A DNA stretch of 64,000 nt. Source: Streptomyces sp. NBC_00582 (GTDB lineage: Bacteria > Actinomycetota > Actinomycetes > Streptomycetales > Streptomycetaceae). Positions 50,452-61,392 of this stretch are shown in pieces. The notes beneath the pieces were generated by a model. That model made no database searches. It saw only the letters and a list, made by a program, of their open reading frames with translations, and had not been told where the DNA came from. The DNA lies in contig NZ_CP107772.1 in assembly GCF_036345155.1 (NCBI RefSeq), positions 7,750,001 through 7,814,000 of the forward strand. Direction: 5' to 3'. The first letter of the stretch is position 1. The number at the start of each line of letters is the position of its first letter. The translations under genes were made by a program, and so were the position numbers.

Positions 50452-51648
50452 ATGGCTGGTCACAGGCGGGTGCGCGGATCCGGGGTCCTGGGGCTCTGTC
50501 TGCTGCTCGTCGGCCTCCTCCTCGTCGGCTGCGGCGGACGGCCCGCGACCGACACCGCGAAGAGCGAGGTGCAGAAGGTCCTGGACCGGCGTGCGGCGGC
50601 CGTCCTGCGCCACGACGCCGGGGCGTTCGCCGCCACCGGCGCCCGCGAGGACTACGCCCGGCTGCGGGCCGTACCGCTCGCGGCCTGGTCGTACCGGGTG
50701 ACCTCGGTGCGCGGGGACGGCGAGGCGCTGACCGCCGACGCCGAGCTGAGCTACCGCATCCGGGGCTACGACAGCGCCCCGGTCACCGTCGGCCGCACCC
50801 TGCGGCTGGCCCGGGACGCCGGCGGGCGGTGGGGCGTGACCTCCGAGGGGCCCGCGAGGAAGGCGGCCGAGCAGCTCTGGGACCAGGGCGCGGTGACCGT
50901 CGTGCGGGGGGAGCACAGCCTCGTGCTGGGCGCCGGGCAGACGGCCGCGCGGCTGCGCTCCTTCGCCGATCTCGCCGACGACGCCGTCCCGTCGGTGTCG
51001 GCGGCCTGGGGCACGGACTGGGCGGGGCACGTCGTGGTCCTCGTGCCGAGGGCGCTGGACGGCATGGCGGCCCTGCTCGGCTCGCCGGCCGCCTCCTACC
51101 GGGGCATCGCCGCGGTCACCACCGGCGAGACCGGCGGCGGGGCGAGGACACCGGCGGACCGGGTGGTCGTCAACCCCGACGCCTACGCCCTGCTCGGCGG
51201 GGTCGGCCGGCAGGTGGTCCTCACCCACGAGACCACCCATGTCGCCACCCGGGCGCACACCGGCGCCGCCACCCCGCTGTGGCTGTCCGAGGGCTACGCC
51301 GACTGGGTCGGCTACCGCGACACCGGACGCACCCCGCGCCAGGTCGCGCCCGAGCTGCGGAGCGCCGTCGCCGGGGGCCGTCTCCCGGCCGCGCTGCCCA
51401 CCGACGCCGACTTCGGCTTCTCCGGCGATCCGGCCCGGCTGGCCCGGGCGTACGAGGGCGGCTGGCTGGCCTGCCGCATGATCGCCGAGCGGTGGGGCGA
51501 GGTGAAGCTGGACGCCTTCTACCGGGCCGTCGGGGCCCACCAGGAGCGGGCGGGGGCGGTCGAGGGAGCTCTGCGGAGCGTGCTGGGCGTGTCCCTGCCG
51601 CAGTTCACCGCGGACTGGCGGACCTATGTGAGGGATCGGCTCGGCTGA
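50452..51648 (+). CDS. Lipoprotein with gluzincin-type metallopeptidase motif
   Basis: A 398-residue protein from ATG 50452, 39 bp after the second P60 gene. The signal peptide has lipobox L-L-V-G-C-G (near 27). Residues 35-160 resemble a small alpha/beta domain seen in streptomycete lipoproteins. The C-terminal half has the zinc motif H-E-T-T-H (about 264-268) and W-L-S-E-G-Y-A-D-W about 20 residues later, giving the H-E-x-x-H + E ligand set of M1/thermolysin-like gluzincins. It is thus probably an extracellular protease tethered to the membrane. Its position after two wall hydrolases suggests processing at the cell wall. No close named family is recognised. Confidence 0.8.
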   Translation: MAGHRRVRGSGVLGLCLLLVGLLLVGCGGRPATDTAKSEVQKVLDRRAAAVLRHDAGAFAATGAREDYARLRAVPLAAWSYRVTSVRGDGEALTADAELSYRIRGYDSAPVTVGRTLRLARDAGGRWGVTSEGPARKAAEQLWDQGAVTVVRGEHSLVLGAGQTAARLRSFADLADDAVPSVSAAWGTDWAGHVVVLVPRALDGMAALLGSPAASYRGIAAVTTGETGGGARTPADRVVVNPDAYALLGGVGRQVVLTHETTHVATRAHTGAATPLWLSEGYADWVGYRDTGRTPRQVAPELRSAVAGGRLPAALPTDADFGFSGDPARLARAYEGGWLACRMIAERWGEVKLDAFYRAVGAHQERAGAVEGALRSVLGVSLPQFTADWRTYVRDRLG

Positions 51649-51666
51649 TCCGGCCCAGCGTGTGCG

Positions 51667-52956
51667 TCAGGGGGAGGCGGGGGCCGTCTCGCTCGTCCGG
51701 GCGGCCCGATCAGGCACGGGATCGGCATCCGGCGCGCGCCCCGGCACCGTCGAGCGCCACAGCCGTACGGCGGCCGTGAGCGCCGCGGCCAGCAGCAGGC
51801 CGTTGCGCACGACCAGCAGGCTCACCCCGAGGGGCGTGCTGGTGACGACGTCCGCGAAGTACACCGGGAACTCCAGCACCGTCACGAACGACGCGGCCAG
51901 GACCAGGGCCGCGGGGCCGGTCATCCGGGTCGCGCGGGAGCACAGGCAGACCGCGGCCAGGCCGACCAGCCACACCAGGTACTGCGGGCTGATCACCCGG
52001 CTGGTCACCGTGAAGAGCAGGACGGCCGTGAACGCCGCGTCGGCGAGCGTGTGCGGCGCGAGGCGCCGTGCCGTCAGCCGCCACCGCAGCAGCCAGCCGC
52101 ACGCGACCGCCGTCAGGAACAACGCCACGTCGCTCACCACGGACACGTACGGGCCGAGGAACTCCACCGAGCCGTAGTTCAGCAGCACCTGCCCGCTCCA
52201 GCCGAACTGCCGGGCCACATGGAAGACGAGCGCGCCGAGCGACTCCACCTCGGTGCCCCGGTCGCGCTGGAACGTCAGGAAGGCGAAGGCGCCCGGCATC
52301 AGCAGGGCGAACAGACCCGAGAGCGCGGCGACCGTCACCGCCGCCGCGCCCCACGCCCGGCGCCGCACCGCGCCCGCGAGCAGCAGCACCGGCCACACCT
52401 TCAGCAGGGCGGCGAGACCGGTGAGGGCGCCCATCAGCCGGGGGTGCCGGGCGCCCGCGAGGAGGGCGGCCACGGCGACCGCGGTCACCATCACGTCGTA
52501 GCGGGCGTAGACCGTCGGGCCGAGCAGCGGGACGCCCGCCACCCACAGCCAGGCGCCGCGCAGCGAGCGGCGGGGGCGCAGGCCCGCGTTCAGCAGCAGC
52601 ACGAGGACGGCCAGGTCGGTCAGGAAGGCCAGGACGAAGAACGCCTGGGCGTAGGAGAGGAACGGCAGCAGGGCGGGGGAGAGGATCGCGAGGGCGGCGG
52701 CGGGCGGGTACTGCCAGGTGACGTCGGTGAGCGGGAAGCTCCCGGCGCGCAGCACCTCGTACCAGCCCTGGTAGATCGACGACACGTCGGTCGTCACGTC
52801 CGGGCCGGGGAAGAGGAGGACCTTGAAGACGAAGAGGAGCAGGACGAACCGGGTCACCCCCCAGGTCGCCAGGAGGCAGGTGAGCGGCCGTCTCGCTTCC
52901 GTGATCTCCACCGGTGCCCGTTCCCTCCGTCTCGGCCGGTCCTGTCCCGTCCTCAT
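51667..52956 (-). CDS. GT87/DUF2029-type polyprenol-phosphate-mannose-dependent mannosyltransferase, putative
   Basis: A 429-residue membrane protein from ATG 52956. About ten to eleven helices, with an early D-V-T-T-D-V-S-S-I-Y-Q-G-W-Y loop whose acidic residues are typical of GT-C enzymes, then W-Q-Y-P-P-A-A, V-Y-A-R-Y-D-V and K-V-W-P-V, the usual marks of the GT87 family. These enzymes add mannose from polyprenyl phosphomannose on the outer face of the membrane. It is divergent from pimB with a 76-bp gap, consistent with a shared role in phosphatidylinositol mannosides or related mannolipids. Confidence 0.85.
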   Translation of the reverse strand: MRTGQDRPRRRERAPVEITEARRPLTCLLATWGVTRFVLLLFVFKVLLFPGPDVTTDVSSIYQGWYEVLRAGSFPLTDVTWQYPPAAALAILSPALLPFLSYAQAFFVLAFLTDLAVLVLLLNAGLRPRRSLRGAWLWVAGVPLLGPTVYARYDVMVTAVAVAALLAGARHPRLMGALTGLAALLKVWPVLLLAGAVRRRAWGAAAVTVAALSGLFALLMPGAFAFLTFQRDRGTEVESLGALVFHVARQFGWSGQVLLNYGSVEFLGPYVSVVSDVALFLTAVACGWLLRWRLTARRLAPHTLADAAFTAVLLFTVTSRVISPQYLVWLVGLAAVCLCSRATRMTGPAALVLAASFVTVLEFPVYFADVVTSTPLGVSLLVVRNGLLLAAALTAAVRLWRSTVPGRAPDADPVPDRAARTSETAPASP

Positions 52957-53018
52957 GGGCCATGTTCCTCCCGCCGGCTGTGAAGCGCGGCCGGGCGCGG
53001 CTGTGAGGAGGGTTTGGA

Positions 53019-53024
53019 TAGGGT
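53019..53024 (+). promoter_or_regulatory. -10 box suggesting a leaderless pimB transcript
   Basis: TAGGGT ends 8 bp before the ATG at 53033, so transcription would begin at or next to the start codon. No good -35 box is visible. No ribosome site lies between. Confidence 0.4.
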
Positions 53025-53032
53025 CGGCCCCG

Positions 53033-55860
<2,828 letters not shown>

Positions 55861-55892
55861 TCGTGCTGCTCGTGTGACTCCTGCCCGCGCGC

Positions 55893-57689
55893 CTACTTGG
55901 CGTAGATCGCCTCGATCTCCGCCGCGTAGTCCTTCGCCACGACGTTGCGCTTGAGCTTCAGCGACGGCGTCAGATGTCCCGAGTCCTCCGTGAACTGGGA
56001 GGAGAGAATGCGGAACTTCCGCACCGATTCCGCCTTCGAGACCGCGGCGTTGCCGTCGTCGATCGCCGACTGCACGGCAGCCTGCAGATCGGCGTCCTCG
56101 CGCAGCGACGCCGCGGTCGAACCCGCCGGCTTGCCGTGCTCGGCGGCCCAGCGGCCCAGGAACTCCTCGTCGAGGGTGATCAGCGCGCCCACGAACGGCC
56201 GCCCGTCGCCCACCACCATGCACTCCGCGACCAGCGCGTGCGCCCGGATCCGGTCCTCGATCACGGCCGGGGCCACGTTCTTGCCGCCGGCGGTGACGAT
56301 GATCTCCTTCTTGCGGCCGGTGATCCTGAGGTAGCCGTCCTCGTCGAGGGTGCCCACGTCACCGGTGTGGAACCAGCCGTCCGCCAGCGCCTCGGCGGTC
56401 GCGGCCGGGTTGTTCCAGTACTCCTTGAACAGGTGCTCGCCGTGCAGCAGCACCTCGCCGTCGTCGGCGATCCGCACCACCGAGCCCGGCAGCGGCTGAC
56501 CGACCGTGCCGATCTTCTGCCGGTCCCAGGGGTTGAACGCGGTCGCCGCACAGGACTCCGTCAGACCGTAGCCCTCCAGGACCGTGAAGCCGATGCCGCG
56601 GAAGAAGTGACCGAGCCGCTCACCGAGCGGCGCACCGCCGGAGATCGCGTACTCGCCCCGGCCGCCGAGCACCGCCCGCAGCTTGCTGTACACCAGCCGG
56701 TCGAACACCTTGTGCTTGATCTTCAGACCGAGGGAAGGCCCCGAGGGCAGGTCCAGCGCCCGGCTGTAGGCGATCGCGGTGTCCGCCGCCTTGTCGAAGA
56801 TCGCGCCCTTGCCGTCCGCCTGCGCCTTGGCCCGCGCCGAGTTGTAGACCTTCTCGAAGACGCGCGGCACGCCGAGGATCAGCGTCGGCCGGAAGGAGGC
56901 CAGCTCATCGGTGAGGTTCTTGATGTCCGGGACCGTGCCCAGCTTGATCGGCGCCATCATGGGGGCGATCTGCACCAGCCGGCCGAACACGTGCGCGAGC
57001 GGCAGGAAGAGCAGCACACTGCACTCGCCCGTGCGGAACAGCGGCCGCAGCCGCTCCACCACGTTCCCGCACTCGGCGAAGAAGCTGCGGTGGGTCAGCA
57101 CACAGCCCTTCGGACGGCCGGTCGTGCCCGAGGTGTAGACGATGGTCGCCGGGTCGTCCGCCCGGGCGAGCGAGCTGCGCTCCTCGACGGTCCCGTCGGA
57201 GACGTCCTGGCCGAGCCGCCCGAGCTCCTCGACCCCGCCGCCCTCGATCTGCCAGACGTGCTTCAGCGCGGGCAGCGTGTCCCGCACCGACTCCACCGCG
57301 GCGGTGTGGCCGTCCAGCTCGACGATCATGGCGGTGGCGCCCGAGTCGGACAGGATCCACCGCACCTGCTCCGGCGAGCTGGTCTCGTACACCGGCACGG
57401 TGACCGCGCCCGCGCTCCAGATCGCGAAGTCGAGCAGCGTCCACTCGTAGCGGGTGCGCGACATCAGGCCCACGCGGTCGCCCGGCTGTACACCGGAGGC
57501 GATGAGGCCCTTGGCGGCGGCGTGCACCTCGGCCAGGAAGGCCGTCGCGGTCACGTCCTGCCAGGCGCCGCCCACCTTGCGGGCGATGACGGCGACACCG
57601 GGGTGCTGCGCGGCGTTTCTGCGGACGATGTCGGTCAGATTGCCGTCCGCAGGGACCTCGTACAAAGCCGGAAGGCTGAACTCGCGCAA
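55893..57689 (-). CDS. Long-chain fatty acid-CoA ligase (AMP-binding, FAA1/FadD15 type)
   Basis: A 598-residue protein with TTG start at 57689; GAGGAG lies 8 bp before it. It activates fatty acids to acyl-CoA via acyl-AMP. The AMP-binding motif is I-V-Y-T-S-G-T-T-G-R-P-K-G-C-V (about 190-204), followed by F-L-P-L-A-H-V-F-G-R, G-G-A-P-L, E-G-Y-G-L-T-E-S, W-F-H-T-G-D-V-G and G-R-K-K-E-I-I-V-T-A-G-G-K-N-V with the C-terminal lysine. It belongs to the FAA1 group, as does M. tuberculosis FadD15. A palindrome 220 bp upstream is a possible operator. Confidence 0.93.
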   Translation of the reverse strand: MREFSLPALYEVPADGNLTDIVRRNAAQHPGVAVIARKVGGAWQDVTATAFLAEVHAAAKGLIASGVQPGDRVGLMSRTRYEWTLLDFAIWSAGAVTVPVYETSSPEQVRWILSDSGATAMIVELDGHTAAVESVRDTLPALKHVWQIEGGGVEELGRLGQDVSDGTVEERSSLARADDPATIVYTSGTTGRPKGCVLTHRSFFAECGNVVERLRPLFRTGECSVLLFLPLAHVFGRLVQIAPMMAPIKLGTVPDIKNLTDELASFRPTLILGVPRVFEKVYNSARAKAQADGKGAIFDKAADTAIAYSRALDLPSGPSLGLKIKHKVFDRLVYSKLRAVLGGRGEYAISGGAPLGERLGHFFRGIGFTVLEGYGLTESCAATAFNPWDRQKIGTVGQPLPGSVVRIADDGEVLLHGEHLFKEYWNNPAATAEALADGWFHTGDVGTLDEDGYLRITGRKKEIIVTAGGKNVAPAVIEDRIRAHALVAECMVVGDGRPFVGALITLDEEFLGRWAAEHGKPAGSTAASLREDADLQAAVQSAIDDGNAAVSKAESVRKFRILSSQFTEDSGHLTPSLKLKRNVVAKDYAAEIEAIYAK

Positions 57690-57910
57690 GACTGCTGCTC
57701 CTCATACGGCGCCGGCGCCACGACGTTGTGTGATGCGACGGTGCGGTCCACGGCTCGGGCTGGTGCTCGGACATCGATCGTTGAAATCCTGAGCACGACT
57801 GGACTGCCCGGACGTTACCCGCCGGTATGGCTTCTTCGACAGGGGGGTCCGACGAGATGTTCGCTGCGTCACACAGATTGGTGTTTCCTCGCGCACAGTA
57901 GTCCACCCCT

Positions 57911-57928
57911 TTACTGACTGGCCAGTAA
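57911..57928. promoter_or_regulatory. TetR-like palindromic operator candidate between the ligase and phosphoesterase genes
   Basis: TTACTGACTGGCCAGTAA has TTACTG and CAGTAA arms with a perfect inner palindrome ACTGGCCAGT (57917-57926). It is 222 bp upstream of the acyl-CoA ligase start and 57 bp upstream of the phosphoesterase start. TetR-family fatty acid regulators bind sites of this shape; the actual regulator is unknown. Confidence 0.5.
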
Positions 57929-57984
57929 CCGCTATTTCCGTCGGCACTGTTCACCTATGCCGCACACGCCTACTCTTGATCGAC

Positions 57985-58782
57985 ATGGCATCCACACCCG
58001 CCGGTAACCGCAGAACGCGCATCCACGTCGTCAGTGACGTGCACGGCAACGCCCGTGACCTGGCCCGGGCCGGAGAGGGCGCGGACGCGTTGATCTGTCT
58101 GGGGGACCTCGTCCTCTTCCTGGACTACGCCGACCACTCCCGCGGCATCTTCCCCGACCTGTTCGGCGTGGAGAACGCCGATCTGATCGTCGAGCTGCGC
58201 ACCGCCCGCCGCTTCGAGGAGGCCCGCGAACTCGGCCGCCGGCTGTGGGGCGGCATCGACGGCGACCGCGCCACCGTCATCGAGCAGGCCGTGCGCAAGC
58301 AGTACGCCGAGATGTTCCCGGCGTTCCCGACCCCGACGTACGCCACCTACGGCAACGTCGACATGCCCCAGCTCTGGCGCGAGTTCGCCGGCCCCGGCAC
58401 CACCGTCCTCGACGGCGAGCGCGTCGAGATCGCCGGCCGGGTCTTCGGTTTCGTCGGCGGCGGGCTCCAGACGGCCATGCGGACGCCGTACGAGATCAGC
58501 GACGAGGAGTACGCCGCGAAGATCGAGGCCGTCGGCGAGGTCGACGTGCTGTGCACCCACATCCCGCCCGAGGTGCCGGAGCTCGTCTACGACACCGTCG
58601 CGCGCCGCTTCGAACGGGGCAGCCGCGCGCTGCTGGACGCGATCCGCCGGACCCGTCCCCGCTACTCCCTCTTCGGCCACGTCCACCAGCCGCTGGCCCG
58701 CCGGATGCGGATCGGCGCCACCGAGTGCGTCAACGTCGGGCACTTCGCGGGGAGCGGGAAGCCGTGGGCGTTGGAGTGGTGA
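57985..58782 (+). CDS. Calcineurin-like metallophosphoesterase
   Basis: A 265-residue protein from ATG 57985 (a TTG at 57976 is a weaker choice). The phosphoesterase metal site is complete: D-V-H-G-N near 17-21, G-D-L-V near 39-42, Y-G-N-V-D (about 124) in the place of G-N-H-D/E, C-T-H-I-P-P near 190 and F-G-H-V-H-Q near 230. The replacement of the His in G-N-H by Val is typical of some subfamilies. Cytoplasmic; the substrate (nucleotide or phosphoprotein) is unknown. Confidence 0.9.
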   Translation: MASTPAGNRRTRIHVVSDVHGNARDLARAGEGADALICLGDLVLFLDYADHSRGIFPDLFGVENADLIVELRTARRFEEARELGRRLWGGIDGDRATVIEQAVRKQYAEMFPAFPTPTYATYGNVDMPQLWREFAGPGTTVLDGERVEIAGRVFGFVGGGLQTAMRTPYEISDEEYAAKIEAVGEVDVLCTHIPPEVPELVYDTVARRFERGSRALLDAIRRTRPRYSLFGHVHQPLARRMRIGATECVNVGHFAGSGKPWALEW

Positions 58783-58897
58783 CCGTCGTCCCGTGACCCG
58801 ATCACGAGGTGGGGTGAAGGCGGCAGGTCGGGCGCGCGGTAGCCTTCACGCTGCACCCACGTACCTTTACGGGCCCGTATCCGGAGGAGTCACGGCG

Positions 58898-59338
58898 ATG
58901 GCGGAACACACCAGTTCGAGCATCACGATCGAGGCGGCACCGGCCGACGTCATGGCCGTGATCGCGGACTTCGCCCGCTACCCGGACTGGACCGGCGAGG
59001 TGAAGCAGGCGGAGGTCCTCAAGGAGGACGAGCAGGGCCGCGCCGAGCAGGTCCGGCTCGTCATGGACGCCGGCGCGATCAAGGACGACCAGGTCCTCGG
59101 ATACACCTGGACCGGGGAGCACGAGGTGTCCTGGACGCTGGTGAAGTCCCAGATGCTGCGGCAGCTCGACGGGTCGTACCTGCTGAAGGCGGCGGGGGCG
59201 GGAGCCACGGAGGTCACGTATCAGCTGACCGTGGACGTCAAGATCCCGATGCTCGGGATGATCAAGCGCAAGGCCGAGAAGGTCATCATCGACCGGGCGC
59301 TGGCCGGGCTGAAGAAGCGGGTCGAGTCGGGCAAGTAG
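58898..59338 (+). CDS. SRPBCC/START-like (polyketide cyclase-type) protein
   Basis: A 146-residue protein from ATG 58898 with GGAGGAG 9 bp before it. The helix-grip fold is recognised from I-T-I-E-A-A-P-A-D-V-M-A-V-I-A-D-F-A-R-Y-P-D-W at the start and the long C-terminal helix K-A-E-K-V-I-I-D-R-A-L-A-G-L-K-K-R. Such proteins bind hydrophobic ligands in a deep pocket. The ArsA-like ATPase gene follows 108 bp later on the same strand; the two are often found together in actinobacteria, a statement from memory. Confidence 0.9.
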   Translation: MAEHTSSSITIEAAPADVMAVIADFARYPDWTGEVKQAEVLKEDEQGRAEQVRLVMDAGAIKDDQVLGYTWTGEHEVSWTLVKSQMLRQLDGSYLLKAAGAGATEVTYQLTVDVKIPMLGMIKRKAEKVIIDRALAGLKKRVESGK

Positions 59339-59349
59339 GCTGTTCGTCG

Positions 59350-59392
59350 GGTGCGGGCGCGCTGTGGCCGGTCGCGCCCGGGCGGCGGAGCC
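59350..59392 (+). repeat. Degraded dispersed repeat, copy H
   Basis: GTGCGGGCGCGCTGTGGCCG followed by GTCGCGCCCG shares the left flank and first bases of copies C and D but lacks GCAGTTCCCC. It appears to be a copy with an internal deletion. Confidence 0.5.
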
Positions 59393-59446
59393 GCACATCA
59401 CTACAGCCCCCCGCCCCCACGTTGATCTCCGTTAGCGTTCCTCCTT

Positions 59447-60613
59447 ATGCGCACCATCCTGATCATCGGGCCCGGCGGTAGCGGGCGTACGACAGTTGCG
59501 GCCGCCACCGCGCTGGACGCCGCCCGCCGGGGCATCCGGACCCTCGTTCTCAGCGCCGATCGGACCGATTCCCTCGGGGCCGCTCTCGGGGTGGCGACCG
59601 GGGCCGAGCCCGTACGCGTCGCGCCGCAGCTCACCGCCTGGCGGCCCGACTCCGCTGCCGGGTTCCGGGACGATCTCGCCGGGTTCCAGGATCGTGCCTC
59701 CACCGTGCTCGACCTGCTCGGGGCCGCGCGGCTCGATCCCGAGGAGGTCACTCCGCTTCCCGGGGCCGAGGAGCTGACCCTGCTGAGGGCGCTGCGGGAC
59801 GCCGCCCTCGCCGAGGCGCACGACCTGCTCGTCGTCGATCTGCCGCCCACCGCCCAGGCCCTCGCCCTGCTCGCGCTCCCCGAGGAGCTCCGGCGGTATC
59901 TGCGGCGGCTGCTTCCCCCGGAGCGCCAGGCCGCCCGGGCGCTGCGGCCCGTCCTCGGGCGGCTCGCCGGGGTGCCGATGCCCGCCGAGTGGCTGTACGA
60001 GACCACCGCCCGCTGGGACGTGGAGCTGGCCGCCGTGGAGGCGGTCCTCGCCGACCGCGGCACCGCCGTACGGCTCGTCGCCGAGCCCGGACCGGCCGGC
60101 GCCGACGCCGTCCGGGACGCCCGTCTCGGACTCGCCCTGCGCGCCCTGCCCGTGGAGTCGCTCGTCGCCAACCGGGTCCTGCCCGAGACGGCGGCCGACG
60201 ACGGCCCGCTCGGCCGGCTCGTCACCCAGCAGCGCAAGGCCCTGGGGGAGTGGGACGGGGCCGCGCGGGTCGTGGCCCACCTGGGGCACGACCCCCGGGG
60301 CGCCGACGATCTCGCGGCGCTCACCGTGCCGCCCGTCAACCCGGCCGCCTCCCCGGTCGAGTGGCCCGTCGTCGACCGGCTCGCCGAGGACGGTGTGCTC
60401 GTCTGGCACATCCCGCTGCCCGGCGCCATACGCGACGAGCTGGACCTCATCCGACGCGGCGACGAACTCGTCCTCGCCGCCGGCCCCTTCCGCCGGATCG
60501 TCCCGCTGCCCTCGGCCCTGCGCCGCTGCACCGTCGACGGGGCCGCCCTGCGCGACGGCGAGCTGCGCATCCGGTTCGCGCCGGATCCCGGCCTGTGGCC
60601 GCAGGGACGGTGA
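59447..60613 (+). CDS. ArsA-family-like ATPase with Arg in the Walker A motif
   Basis: A 388-residue protein from ATG 59447. Residues 3-16 read T-I-L-I-I-G-P-G-G-S-G-R-T-T, the place of the deviant Walker A G-K-G-G-V-G-K-T of ArsA/GET3 proteins. Both lysines are replaced here (Pro and Arg). L-L-V-V-D-L-P-P-T-A is the switch II/Walker B-like segment, and the C-terminus has a small beta domain (R-R-I-V-P-L-P-S-A-L-R-R). Length and layout fit the actinobacterial ArsA-like proteins of unknown role. ATP hydrolysis may be weak or lost. Confidence 0.8.
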   Translation: MRTILIIGPGGSGRTTVAAATALDAARRGIRTLVLSADRTDSLGAALGVATGAEPVRVAPQLTAWRPDSAAGFRDDLAGFQDRASTVLDLLGAARLDPEEVTPLPGAEELTLLRALRDAALAEAHDLLVVDLPPTAQALALLALPEELRRYLRRLLPPERQAARALRPVLGRLAGVPMPAEWLYETTARWDVELAAVEAVLADRGTAVRLVAEPGPAGADAVRDARLGLALRALPVESLVANRVLPETAADDGPLGRLVTQQRKALGEWDGAARVVAHLGHDPRGADDLAALTVPPVNPAASPVEWPVVDRLAEDGVLVWHIPLPGAIRDELDLIRRGDELVLAAGPFRRIVPLPSALRRCTVDGAALRDGELRIRFAPDPGLWPQGR

Positions 60614-60683
60614 ACGGCGTACCCCCGTTCGGGTAACGTCGAGAGAGACGATCCGTCATCGGGCGTCGACCGGTCAGGACCCC

Positions 60684-60735
60684 GATCGGGACAGCTGATC
60701 GGGACAGCCGATCGGCCAGTCGATCGGGACAGCAG
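60684..60735 (+). repeat. Four 12-13-bp tandem repeats (GATCGGGACAG type)
   Basis: GATCGGGACAG occurs at 60684, 60697 and 60722, with a variant GATCGGCCAG at 60710, spaced 13, 13 and 12 bp. The array lies 20 bp before the start of the DUF5304-like gene and so would be in its leader or promoter. Confidence 0.75.
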
Positions 60736-60754
60736 AAGCCATCAGGAGTCCGTC

Positions 60755-61273
60755 ATGAGCGAAGAGCGCCCCACGCCCGACGCCGCCCGGGACGAGGCCG
60801 CCGACAGGGAATCCGCCGCCGAGGAGCCCCGCGCGACCGACGCCGACGCCTGGGCCACCGCCTGTGCCGAGGACCTGGCCCGTGAGAAGGCCCGCCGCCG
60901 GGCCGACCAGGGCCGGCCGGAGGGCTCGGCCGCCGAGGAACTGCGCAAGCTCGTCGAAACCGTCGCCGACAAGCTCTCCGGCTTCCAGTCTCCGCTGTTC
61001 GGCGCGGTCGCGGGCGGCGCCGCCCAGCAGGTCGTCCGCCAGGTCGTCCAGCAGGCCAAGGCCGCCGTCGAACCCGTCATCGAGCGCAACCCCGACGTCT
61101 TCGACCACCTCGCGGCGGCCGGCGGCGAACTGCTCGCCGCCTACCGCTCCGCCGTCCAGCACCAGGAACAGCGCTGGACGAGCCGTGAGCACGACCTGAA
61201 GGACGACCCGCGCGACGACCCCCACGACGACGGTGAGGGCACCGGACCGGGACAGCGCATCGACCTCGACTGA
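60755..61273 (+). CDS. DUF5304-like acidic protein
   Basis: A 172-residue protein from ATG 60755 with AGGAG 8 bp upstream. The N-terminus (1-65) is acidic and Ala/Glu-rich, the middle (about 66-135) has amphipathic helices (A-E-E-L-R-K-L-V-E-T-V-A-D-K-L, A-Q-Q-V-V-R-Q-V-V-Q-Q-A-K) and the tail is D-D-P-R-D-D-P-H-D-D. No signal peptide or clear membrane helix. It matches what I remember of the streptomycete DUF5304 family, always near the ArsA-like ATPase and glucokinase. Function unknown. Confidence 0.75.
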   Translation: MSEERPTPDAARDEAADRESAAEEPRATDADAWATACAEDLAREKARRRADQGRPEGSAAEELRKLVETVADKLSGFQSPLFGAVAGGAAQQVVRQVVQQAKAAVEPVIERNPDVFDHLAAAGGELLAAYRSAVQHQEQRWTSREHDLKDDPRDDPHDDGEGTGPGQRIDLD

Positions 61274-61392
61274 CCGGGAGAGGACCCTCAGAGCCCCCGG
61301 GGCGTCTGTCCGCCCGGCGGACGACGGGAATCCGGGAGCAGGGCCTCGGGTACCGTTGGCCGTAGCGGGGCTCGACCGAAACTGAGGGATTC

